Of a DNA stretch of 25,275 nt, positions 14,577-20,952 are shown one piece after another. Both the position numbers and the translations under genes were made by a program. Every line of letters begins with the position of its first letter. The stretch's first letter is position 1. The notes under the pieces are model-generated. The model saw only the letters and a program-made list of their open reading frames with translations, had not been told where the DNA came from and did not search any database. The DNA comes from Candidatus Methylomirabilota bacterium (GTDB lineage Bacteria > Methylomirabilota > Methylomirabilia > Methylomirabilales > 2-02-FULL-66-22): NCBI GenBank assembly GCA_016208645.1, contig JACQXP010000241.1, forward strand, positions 1-25,275, read 5' to 3'.

Positions 14577-16028
14577 TCACCCGCTGTCGCCGACCATTTT
14601 TCCCGGCAGCGAGATCCCCAGGTCCTTGATCCGCTTGCGCAGGGTATTCCGGTTGATGCCCAGCAGCTCGGCCGCCTTCACCTGGTTCCCCCCCGCGCGC
14701 CGGAGGATCAGCTCCAAGAGCGGCCGCTCCACGCACGCCACGAAATGATCGTGCAGGCGGCCGTCCAGGCTGCCCTGCAATCGGGCTAACTCGGCGCGAA
14801 TCCACTCCGTCGGGAAGGTGTCCGGCCGCGCCCCTGCTTCCGGCGCTCCGGGCGCCGGCTGGAGCACGTCCGGCAGATGGTCGGGGAGGATCAACGAGGT
14901 GGTGGCCAGGGCGGCCGCCCGCTTGACGACGTTCTCCAGCTCGCGAACATTCCCCGGCCAGTTGTAGGCCAGCATCAATGCCATCGCCTCCGGCGAGAAC
15001 ACCTTGGGGGCCGTGTGCTGCTCCTGCCCAAAGGCCGAGAGGAAGTGGGTCACCAGCGGCGGGATATCCTCGCGCCGGTCGCGCAGCGGGGGGAGGTGGA
15101 TGGTGACCACGTTCAGGCGGTAGAAGAGGTCCTCCCGGAAGGCCCGCCGGGCCACGGCCGCCTCCAGGTCCTGGTTGGTCGCCGCCACGATGCGGACGTC
15201 CACCGGGACCGAGCCCTCGCCGCCCAATCGCTCCACCTGCCGTTCCTGCAGGACCCGGAGCAGCTTGGTCTGGAGGCTCAGGTCCATGTCCCCGACCTCG
15301 TCGAGGAAGACCGTCCCGCCCTCCGCCTGCTCGAAGCGACCGCGCCGCGCCGCCACGGCCCCCGTGAAGGCCCCCTTCTCGTGGCCGAACAGCTCGCTCT
15401 CCAGAAGCTCGCGGGGGATGGCGGCGCAGTTGACCGGCACGAAGGGACCCCCCTTGCGCCGGCTGTTCTCGTGCACGGCCCGGGCGATCAGCTCTTTCCC
15501 GGTGCCGCTCTCCCCCCGGAGCAGGACCGTGAGGTCGGTCCCGGCCACCTTCCCCACCGCCTTGAAGATCTGTTGCATGGGCGGGCTGGCGCCCACGATG
15601 CCGCCCAGGTCGAAGCGCTCCTCCACCGTCTGCCGGAGGCGGGCCACCTCGCGGGCCAGGGCCTGGGCCTCCAGCGCCTTCTCCACGACCAGGAGCACCT
15701 CGTCCATGTCGAAGGGTTTCCCGATGTAATCGTAGGCCCCCAGCCTCATGGCCTCCACGGCCACCTGCAGCGTCCCGTAGGCGGTCATCATGATGACGGG
15801 CAGGTCCGGCCGGCGCTTCCGGATCTCACGCAGCACGTCCAGGCCGTCCCGCCCCGGCAGCCGGACGTCCAGGAGCGCCAGGTCCACGCCGGGATCCTCG
15901 GCCGCCTGGAGACCCGCGGGGCCGTCTGCCGCCAGATCCACCCGGTAGTTGGCGCGCTCCAGGGCCTTGCGAAGCGCCCAGCGCACGCTCTCCTCATCGT
16001 CCACGACGAGAATCCGCTTGCCCGTCAT
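14577..16028 (-). CDS. NtrC-family sigma54-dependent response regulator
   Basis: A 483-residue activator in three parts. The receiver domain (1-120) keeps its whole phosphorylation pocket: D10, D11, phospho-acceptor D54, T82 and K104. The AAA+ domain (about 140-375) has Walker A GESGTGKE (172-179), the sigma54-contacting GAFTGA loop (219-224) and Walker B GGTVFLDEVGDMD. A C-terminal Fis-type helix-turn-helix follows (about 440-475, AAELLGINRNTLRKRIKDLG). When phosphorylated by the adjacent kinase it should drive sigma54 promoters. Its ATG overlaps the kinase stop (ATGA), so translation is coupled. Close similarity in plan to nitrogen regulator NtrC is clear, but no glnA or glnB is nearby, so the regulated process is unknown. 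Confidence 0.94.
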   Translation of the reverse strand: MTGKRILVVDDEESVRWALRKALERANYRVDLAADGPAGLQAAEDPGVDLALLDVRLPGRDGLDVLREIRKRRPDLPVIMMTAYGTLQVAVEAMRLGAYDYIGKPFDMDEVLLVVEKALEAQALAREVARLRQTVEERFDLGGIVGASPPMQQIFKAVGKVAGTDLTVLLRGESGTGKELIARAVHENSRRKGGPFVPVNCAAIPRELLESELFGHEKGAFTGAVAARRGRFEQAEGGTVFLDEVGDMDLSLQTKLLRVLQERQVERLGGEGSVPVDVRIVAATNQDLEAAVARRAFREDLFYRLNVVTIHLPPLRDRREDIPPLVTHFLSAFGQEQHTAPKVFSPEAMALMLAYNWPGNVRELENVVKRAAALATTSLILPDHLPDVLQPAPGAPEAGARPDTFPTEWIRAELARLQGSLDGRLHDHFVACVERPLLELILRRAGGNQVKAAELLGINRNTLRKRIKDLGISLPGKMVGDSG

Positions 16029-17209
16029 GCGCGTGTCCCCTGGTCATCCATGGCGAGCGGCAGCAGGACCCGGAAGGTGGTTCCCTGCCCCATCTGACTC
16101 TGGACCTCGACCGCGCCCCCGTGCTCCTCCACGATGCGCATGGAGATGGGCAACCCCAGGCCCGTCCCGCCGTCCTTGGTCGTGAAGAAGGGGTTGAAAA
16201 GCTGCTGCTGCACCTCGGGCGGAATCCCCGGCCCCCGGTCCCTGATCTCCACCACGGCGGCCGCCCGCCCGCCGCACTGCGGGGCCAGGCGCTCGAACCG
16301 GGTGCGCACCGCCAGCTCCCCGCCCGCGCCCGCCATGGCCTCCGCCCCGTTCCGGACCAGATTGAGAAACACCTGGAGGAGCCGGTCGGGATCGCCCGCC
16401 ACCACGGGCACCTCGGGATCGTACTTCCGCACCACGCCCACCCCGCCCGCCTGCAGCGCGGACTCCTCCAGGCGCAAGGCCTCGTCCACGATCTGGTTCA
16501 CGTTGCACGGCCGCCGCCGCAGCGGGCGCCCCCCGGCAAAGGCCAGCAGGCCGTCCACGATCCGGTTCAGGCGGTCCACCTGGCGGATGATGATCCCCGT
16601 GAACTCCTGCAAGTGGGTGGGGAAGCCCGGCTCCCGCTCCATCAACTGCGCGGCCGCCCGCACCCCCACCAGCGGGTTCCGCACCTCGTGGGCGACGCCG
16701 GCCGCCAGCACGCCCAGCCCCGCCAGCCGCTCGGATCGCCGCACCTGTTCCTCCAGGTCCCGCACGCGGGACAGATCGCGCAGGACCAGCACCACGCCGC
16801 GGCTCTCTCCCCGCGGGTTGCTGACCAGCGAGGCGACGGCGCTCACGTACAGACGGGTCCCGTCCGCGCGGGTCATGGTGGCGTCGAAGTCGGCGTGACT
16901 GCGTCCCTGGTCCGCAGTCTTCGCCACCAGGCTCGCCAGCGGCGCCGGCGGCGGGAAGATGTCCCCGACGGGTCGCCCCGCGACCTGGGATCCCGAGAAC
17001 CCGGTGAGTTCCTCGGCGGCCTGGTTCAGCAACACGATACGCCCCTCGGGATCCAGGATGATCACGCTGTCCTGCAGGCTGGAGAGCAGGTCCTCGTAGT
17101 ACGCCCGGAGCTCCTGCAGCGCGGCCGAGAGCTCGGTATTGGCCTCCTCCAGCGAGGCGACCTGCTCCAGCCATCTCGCCTTCTCCGTCTCACCGTCCAC
17201 TGTCTTCAT
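16025..17209 (-). CDS. Cytosolic PAS-domain sensor histidine kinase (NtrB-like)
   Basis: A 394-residue kinase without membrane segments or signal peptide, so it senses an internal signal. A short N-terminal coiled coil (about 10-40) precedes a PAS domain (about 40-150, SVIILDPEGRIVLLNQAAEE). The dimerisation/phosphotransfer helix has H-box AHEVRNPL with the phospho-accepting H174. The ATPase domain shows the N-box NLVRNGAEAM, G1 DRGPGIP, the F-box NPFFTTK and G2 GGTGLGL. It phosphorylates the NtrC-type regulator encoded next, whose start it overlaps by four bases. The ATG has no Shine-Dalgarno; an imperfect palindrome ends only two bases upstream of it. Translation may be inefficient or leaderless, or the true start may be a little further in. 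Confidence 0.92.
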   Translation of the reverse strand: MKTVDGETEKARWLEQVASLEEANTELSAALQELRAYYEDLLSSLQDSVIILDPEGRIVLLNQAAEELTGFSGSQVAGRPVGDIFPPPAPLASLVAKTADQGRSHADFDATMTRADGTRLYVSAVASLVSNPRGESRGVVLVLRDLSRVRDLEEQVRRSERLAGLGVLAAGVAHEVRNPLVGVRAAAQLMEREPGFPTHLQEFTGIIIRQVDRLNRIVDGLLAFAGGRPLRRRPCNVNQIVDEALRLEESALQAGGVGVVRKYDPEVPVVAGDPDRLLQVFLNLVRNGAEAMAGAGGELAVRTRFERLAPQCGGRAAAVVEIRDRGPGIPPEVQQQLFNPFFTTKDGGTGLGLPISMRIVEEHGGAVEVQSQMGQGTTFRVLLPLAMDDQGTRA

Positions 17210-17211
17210 TT

Positions 17212-17286
17212 CCGATTGCGAATTTCGGATTTCGAATTTGGTCCCCGCAGCCCCGGGTCATTCGACATCCGAAGTTCGACATTCGA
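17212..17286. repeat. Imperfect palindrome built from TTCGAAATCCGAA-like units
   Basis: Arms 17217-17237 and 17260-17280 pair at 17 of 21 positions, separated by a GC-rich loop (GGTCCCCGCAGCCCCGGG). Each arm is itself made of near-repeats of TTCGAAT/TTCGGAT/TTCGACAT. It lies directly against the start codon of the histidine kinase gene, replacing the place where a ribosome-binding site would be expected. It is similar in plan, though not in sequence, to 8220-8320 and 22220-22310. Confidence 0.6.
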
Positions 17287-17323
17287 TTTCAGAAGCGGTC
17301 GCGCTCCGTGTGCGCGCGGCTCC

Positions 17324-17352
17324 TTGATATTCACCGCGCCCTCCCGTATGAT
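17324..17352 (+). promoter_or_regulatory. Sigma70-type promoter of the small TPR gene
   Basis: TTGATA (17324-17329, 5/6), a 17-base spacer and TATGAT (17347-17352, 5/6). The predicted start at about 17359 leaves a 35-base leader that contains the GGAGGAG ribosome-binding site of the gene at 17394. Confidence 0.72.
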
Positions 17353-17393
17353 GCCGGCGGGATTCGAATGAAGTCCCGGGAGGAGTTACGGCC

Positions 17394-17708
17394 ATGACGG
17401 CTTCACGGATCGAGACCTTGAAGCAGATGCTGGCACAGGAGCCGAAGGATGGGACGCTTCATTATATGCTGGGGAACGAATACTTCAAGGGGCAAATGTA
17501 TGACGAGGCGGTGGCGGCGTTTCGCCAGTACCTGACGCTGGCGGACGACGAGGGCGCCGTCTACCGGGTGCTGGCGCAGTCGCTGGAGGGGCTGGGACGA
17601 GTGGAAGAGGCGCGGCAGGCGTATCGGGATGGCCTGGTCGCGGCCACGCGGCACCGCCACCAACCCATGATCGAGGAGTACACCCGGGCGCTGAAGGACC
17701 TCGAATGA
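17394..17708 (+). CDS. Small TPR-repeat protein
   Basis: A 104-residue soluble protein made almost wholly of helix pairs of the tetratricopeptide type. The first runs over about residues 18-48 (DGTLHYMLGNEYFKGQMYDE then AVAAFRQYLTLA) and the second over 52-84 (GAVYRVLAQSLEGLGRVEEA then RQAYRDGLVAA), followed by a short amphipathic tail. TPRs bind other proteins; the partner is unknown. GGAGGAG lies 8 bases before the ATG, and a good promoter precedes it. It is transcribed away from the histidine kinase gene and has no obvious operon partner. There is no signal peptide, so it acts in the cytosol. Confidence 0.82.
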   Translation: MTASRIETLKQMLAQEPKDGTLHYMLGNEYFKGQMYDEAVAAFRQYLTLADDEGAVYRVLAQSLEGLGRVEEARQAYRDGLVAATRHRHQPMIEEYTRALKDLE

Positions 17709-17791
17709 ACGTCCCCCCGCCCCGCTGACGAGCCACGATCCAAACTGCTGGCTTTGCAGTCTATCAGCCTCGTGCTCAGGAGGAAAAACTT

Positions 17792-17881
17792 TCCTCCCCC
17801 TGGACGGGGGAGGACGAAGGTGGGGGTGGCATCCGCGAACCTTTCACCCCCATCCCAGCCTTCCCCCGTCCAGGGGGAAGG
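17792..17881. repeat. Large nested palindrome of two CCCCC-GGGGG hairpins
   Basis: Two hairpins, CCTCCCCC-TGGAC-GGGGGAGG (17793-17813) and CCTTCCCCC-GTCCA-GGGGGAAGG (17859-17881), are also inverted copies of each other, with GGTGGGGGTG and CACCCCCATCC between them extending the large stem. The element can fold either as two small hairpins or as one long one. It lies between the convergent TPR and RAM-protein genes, where it could block read-through from both sides although it lacks a T-run. This C/G-run style resembles repeats seen between genes in many environmental bacteria. Confidence 0.65.
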
Positions 17882-17944
17882 GGGTCAAACCTGCTTCCGC
17901 TGCATATTCTTGGCGCCTTGGCGGTTGGTAAACTCGGATTGGGG

Positions 17945-18178
17945 CTAGACGTCCGCCGTCACCAGCGTCTCCGTGGCCTGGACACCCTGGATGCCGCGAA
18001 TCTGATTGATGACCAGGCGGGACAGGGCCTGCAGCGATTTGGCCTCCACCTGGACGATGGCGTCCCACCGGCCGAACACCATGATGATATCTGCCACGCC
18101 CGGGATGACCCGGATCTGCTCCACCGCGCTCGCGTCCAATCCCGGGACCAACCGCACCAGCACGTGCGCCCTGGCCAT
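17945..18178 (-). CDS. Stand-alone Lrp/AsnC ligand-binding (RAM) domain protein
   Basis: A 77-residue protein that corresponds to the C-terminal effector-binding and oligomerisation domain of Lrp/AsnC regulators, without the DNA-binding helix-turn-helix. Landmarks are the first strand AHVLVRLVPG, the helix ASAVEQIRVIPGVADI, the turn VFGRWDAIVQVEAKS and the end of the last strand VQATETLVTADV. Such proteins oligomerise and bind amino acids or similar small ligands, modulating partners. The ATG at 18178 has a textbook AAGGAGGTG site; an upstream in-frame extension is Gly/Arg-rich and unsupported. It is transcribed divergently from the acyl-CoA synthetase operon, which suggests, without proof, a link to amino-acid or acid metabolism. 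Confidence 0.86.
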   Translation of the reverse strand: MARAHVLVRLVPGLDASAVEQIRVIPGVADIIMVFGRWDAIVQVEAKSLQALSRLVINQIRGIQGVQATETLVTADV

Positions 18179-18326
18179 GGCCACCTCCTTCGTCCGGCTT
18201 CGCCCGGCCCCTGCCCACCTCCCCTCACCGTGCCTCCGGACGACCAGGCTGTCTACCGCTGATCCGCATCCAGCCAGCCCGGCCGGTCCTCCGGCTCCAA
18301 TTTTCACAAGGGTACAAGCCTGTGCC

Positions 18327-18356
18327 TTTATCCCAGAGGGCCGCGCGTCCTGTCAA
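18327..18356 (-). promoter_or_regulatory. Promoter of the RAM-domain gene
   Basis: On the - strand: TTGACA (complement of 18351-18356), an 18-base spacer and GATAAA (complement of 18327-18332, 4/6). The start would be near 18320, giving a leader of about 140 bases before the ATG at 18178. Confidence 0.5.
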
Positions 18357-18433
18357 GGGAAAAGGCCGCGTGTCGGCCTCGCAACTTGGGCCCGGTCGGG
18401 GATCGTTTCTCTCTTCGGTTCGGTCCGGCCGCC

Positions 18434-18463
18434 TTGACAACCCTGAGAAGCACATGCTACACA
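18434..18463 (+). promoter_or_regulatory. Promoter of the acyl-CoA synthetase operon
   Basis: A perfect TTGACA (18434-18439), an 18-base spacer and TACACA (18458-18463, a weak -10). The expected start near 18470 leaves a short leader before the ATG at 18505 and would exclude in-frame starts further upstream. A companion - strand promoter lies about 80 bases away, so the two operons share one divergent control region. Confidence 0.5.
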
Positions 18464-18504
18464 GGGCAGGATTCTTGCTCGCCACGGGCCATTCACTCCG
18501 GATC

Positions 18505-19830
18505 ATGAGCCATCCACTGGACTCCATCTTCCGCCCCCGAAGCGTGGCCGTCATCGGTGCGTCCAACGCGCCGGAGAAGTTCGGCTACATCATCCTGAAG
18601 AACATCCTCGAGGCGGGCTTCCGCGGGCCCGTCTATCCCGTCAATCCCAAGGCCGCCGAGATCCTGGGTCGCCCCTGCACCCCCAGCATCGCCGACCTGC
18701 CGCCCGGGGTGGACCTGGCGGTGATCATCATCCCGGCCAGGGCCGTGCCCCAGGCGGTGGCGGAGGCCGGCCAGCGGGGCATCCAGAGCGCCATCATCAT
18801 CAGCGGCGGCTTCGCCGAGTCGGGCGAGGCCGGTGCGGACCTCCAGCGCGAGGTCGTGGAGGCGGCGCGGCGCTCCGGCGTGCGGATCGTCGGCCCCAAT
18901 TGCCAGGGGGTGAACACCCCGCACCACGGGCTGTGCGCGTCCTGGCCCCTCCTCACAGAGCAGGGCGAGATCGCCGTCATCTCGCAGAGCGGGACGGTGG
19001 GCGCGGCGCTGATGGACTGGGCCTCCCAAGAGCATGTCGGCTGCTCCGCCTTCGTGAGCCTGGGGAACCGCTGCGACGTGGACGAGACGGACCTGATTGA
19101 CTACCTTGCCCAGGACACCCACACCCGGGCCATCGCCGCCTACCTGGAAGGGATCAAGGACCTGGACCGGTTCCGCCGGGTGGTGTCCGGCTGCACGAAG
19201 CCGATCGTGATCCTGAAGTCGGGACGCACGGCGGAGGGACGGCGGGCCGCGGAATCCCACACCCGATCGCTCGCCGGCCGGGACGAGCTGTACACCGCTC
19301 TCTTCCTCCAACTCCGCATTCACCGGGCGGACTCCCTGGAGGAACTCTACGACGCCGCCAAGGCCCTGGCCTACCTGCCCAGGCCGGCCGGGCGGCGCAT
19401 CCTGACGATCACCAGCTCGGGCGGATCGGGGATCCTGGCCACCGATTGGGCCGAGTGGTCTGGCCTGCAGGTCGCCCCGCTCCCCGGCCCCGTCGCCGAG
19501 GCCCTCCGGGGGCTGCTGCCGCCCCACTGCATCGTCGCCAACCCGCTGGACCTGACGGGCGACGGCACGGCCGCGCTCTACCGGAAGGTGGTGGAGGCCA
19601 CGGCGCCCCACTTCGACTACCAGGTCATCATCTTCGGCGACCCCATCCTCCAGGCGGCGGACGTGGTGACCCCCGGGGCGCCGCAACTCGTGATCTTCCT
19701 GGGCGGGGCCGAGGTCGAGCGGCAGGAACGGGCACGGATGCACCAGAAGAAGGTTCCCGTTTTCCCTACGCCCGAGCGGGGTATCCGCGCCCTGGTCCGC
19801 CTGTTCGCCTTCGACGGGGTGGCCGCGTGA
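18505..19830 (+). CDS. ADP-forming acyl-CoA synthetase (acetate-CoA ligase), alpha subunit
   Basis: A 441-residue alpha subunit of the acyl-CoA synthetase (NDP-forming) superfamily, related to succinyl-CoA synthetase. It has an N-terminal CoA-binding Rossmann domain (RSVAVIGASNAPEKFGYIIL), a second flavodoxin-like domain (RIVGPNCQGVN, AVISQSGTVGAALMDWA) and a third ligase domain. The phosphohistidine is visible as H252 in ESHTRSLAGRDELY. The enzyme interconverts acyl-CoA, ADP and phosphate with free acid, CoA and ATP, conserving thioester energy as ATP. The start at 18505 was chosen because the conserved N-terminus (HPLDSIFRPRS) begins there and the promoter lies just upstream; its Shine-Dalgarno (CCGGA) is weak. 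The stop overlaps the beta-subunit GTG start (GTGA). Acetate as substrate is assumed from the family. Confidence 0.92.
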   Translation: MSHPLDSIFRPRSVAVIGASNAPEKFGYIILKNILEAGFRGPVYPVNPKAAEILGRPCTPSIADLPPGVDLAVIIIPARAVPQAVAEAGQRGIQSAIIISGGFAESGEAGADLQREVVEAARRSGVRIVGPNCQGVNTPHHGLCASWPLLTEQGEIAVISQSGTVGAALMDWASQEHVGCSAFVSLGNRCDVDETDLIDYLAQDTHTRAIAAYLEGIKDLDRFRRVVSGCTKPIVILKSGRTAEGRRAAESHTRSLAGRDELYTALFLQLRIHRADSLEELYDAAKALAYLPRPAGRRILTITSSGGSGILATDWAEWSGLQVAPLPGPVAEALRGLLPPHCIVANPLDLTGDGTAALYRKVVEATAPHFDYQVIIFGDPILQAADVVTPGAPQLVIFLGGAEVERQERARMHQKKVPVFPTPERGIRALVRLFAFDGVAA

Positions 19831-20507
19831 CGAGACCACCTGCCGCCGACCGGACCCGCTGGCTGCCCGAGGCGGAGGCGCTCCACCTGCTGGCGGGCTA
19901 CCGTCTCCCCGTGATCGCCCATCGTCTGGCGACGACCCCCGAGGAGGCGGCCCAGGCGGCGCGCGACCTGGGGTGCCCCGTCGCGCTGAAGGTCGTTTCC
20001 CCCGAGATCCCCCACAAGAGCGATGTCGGCGGCGTGCGCCTCAATGTCGCCACGCCGGAGGACGCGGCGGCCGCGTTCACAACCATCCTGGACCGCCTGA
20101 CGCCTCACCCCTCACGCCTCACGATTCAGGGAATCCTGGTGGCCAAGATGGCTGCCCCCGGCACCGAGGTCATCGTGGGGATGGTCCGCGACCCCCAGTT
20201 CGGGCCGGCCGTGATGGTCGGCCTGGGCGGCATCTTCGTCGAGCTGTACCAGGACGTGGCCTTCCGCCTCCCGCCGCTGACTCCGGCCGAGGCCCGGGCC
20301 ATGCTGGGGGAACTGAAGGCCGCCCCGCTCCTCACCGGCTACCGGGGCCGGCCGCCCTGCGACCTGGACGCCCTGGCCGCCTGTGCCTGCGCGGTGGCCC
20401 GGATGGCCGCAGAGCATCCCGAGATCCAGGAGATTGACCTGAACCCCATCATCGCCCACGAGCAAGGCTGCATGATCGTGGACGCCAAGATCCTGGTGCA
20501 GGCGTGA
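19827..20507 (+). CDS. ADP-forming acyl-CoA synthetase, beta subunit (ATP-grasp)
   Basis: A 226-residue ATP-grasp subunit that binds the nucleotide and takes the phosphoryl group from the alpha-subunit histidine. Family hallmarks are GCPVALKVVSPEIPHKSDVG, GTEVIVGMVRDPQFGPAVMV, the glycine loop GLGGIFVELYQDVAF and the metal-binding EIDLNPI near the end. It starts at GTG 19827, inside the stop of the alpha gene, so synthesis of the two subunits is coupled. In many bacteria the two are fused; the split form resembles the archaeal arrangement. Residues T92-T99 are encoded by a simple CTCACG-type repeat tract (20101-20123) sitting in a variable surface loop; the frame is preserved through it. Confidence 0.92.
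   Translation: MTRPPAADRTRWLPEAEALHLLAGYRLPVIAHRLATTPEEAAQAARDLGCPVALKVVSPEIPHKSDVGGVRLNVATPEDAAAAFTTILDRLTPHPSRLTIQGILVAKMAAPGTEVIVGMVRDPQFGPAVMVGLGGIFVELYQDVAFRLPPLTPAEARAMLGELKAAPLLTGYRGRPPCDLDALAACACAVARMAAEHPEIQEIDLNPIIAHEQGCMIVDAKILVQA
20096..20130. repeat. In-frame CCTCAC tandem tract inside the beta-subunit gene
   Basis: Three near-copies of (G)CCTCAC/CCCTCAC lie at 20101-20123, flanked by a perfect inverted pair CCTGA (20096-20100) and TCAGG (20126-20130). The tract codes for TPHPSRLT in a loop between conserved segments, so an intergenic-type simple repeat seems to have been accommodated within a gene. Confidence 0.5.
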
Positions 20508-20530
20508 CACCCACAGGAGGGAGGCAAGGC

Positions 20531-20947
20531 ATGCGCGTACTCAAGCTGCTGGTCCTGGCTGGGCTGTTGATGACGCAAGGGTGCGTGGTGATGGCGGTGG
20601 GCGCGGTGGCGGCCGCGGCCGCCGGGGTGACCTACACGGTCCTGGGGACCGCCGAGAAGACGTTCAACGACGAGTACGACGTGGTGGTGGCCGCCCTCCA
20701 GAAGGCCCTGGTCAACCTGGATATCAAGACCGGCGACACCCGGAAGACCGAGGAGAACGGCAAGGTCGTCTCGACGGAGATCCAGGCCTTCGCCCGGGAC
20801 CTGACCATCATCATCACCATCGAGCGGATCACCGACAAGGCCACGCGCGTGGTCGTGGATGCGTCCAAGAAATACGTCGTCAAGGATGCGGCCACGGCCG
20901 GCGAGATCCTGATCCAGACGACCAACAACCTGCCCAAGAAGTCCTAG
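20531..20947 (+). CDS. Small lipoprotein, DUF3568-like
   Basis: A 138-residue exported protein. A signal peptide (MRVLKLLVLAGLLMTQG) ends at C18, a plausible lipobox cysteine (LLMTQGC), so it is probably lipid-anchored. A short Ala/Gly-rich segment (VMAVGAVAAAAAG) is followed by a compact alpha/beta domain beginning KTFNDEYDVVVAALQKALVN and carrying EIQAFARDLTIIITIERI; this layout matches DUF3568-type lipoproteins. AGGAGGGAGG precedes the ATG at 20531, which is preferred over an in-frame start 27 bases earlier. It follows the synthetase beta gene by 23 bases and precedes the MFS gene by 5, so all four are probably one operon. Its function is unknown. Confidence 0.82.
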   Translation: MRVLKLLVLAGLLMTQGCVVMAVGAVAAAAAGVTYTVLGTAEKTFNDEYDVVVAALQKALVNLDIKTGDTRKTEENGKVVSTEIQAFARDLTIIITIERITDKATRVVVDASKKYVVKDAATAGEILIQTTNNLPKKS

Positions 20948-20952
20948 CCCCG

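Noticed and set aside
14877..16097. Long + strand frame antisense to the NtrC-family gene
   Set aside because: Gln/His/Val/Arg-rich shadow of a gene with intact receiver, AAA+ and Fis motifs.
16044..17174. Long - strand frame overlapping the histidine kinase gene
   Set aside because: It is a Gly/Arg/Ala-rich product of high GC in a shifted frame, while the kinase frame has every family motif.
18493..19839. Long - strand frame antisense to the synthetase alpha gene
   Set aside because: It is a shadow: the + strand frame has the conserved CoA-binding and phosphohistidine motifs.
20101..20123. Possible CRISPR-like tandem repeat
   Set aside because: Units are 7-8 bases without spacers and lie within a coding gene.
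20581..20952. Upstream extension of the MFS frame
   Set aside because: It is a shifted-frame reading of the lipoprotein gene; the Gly/Arg-rich sequence has no membrane segment.
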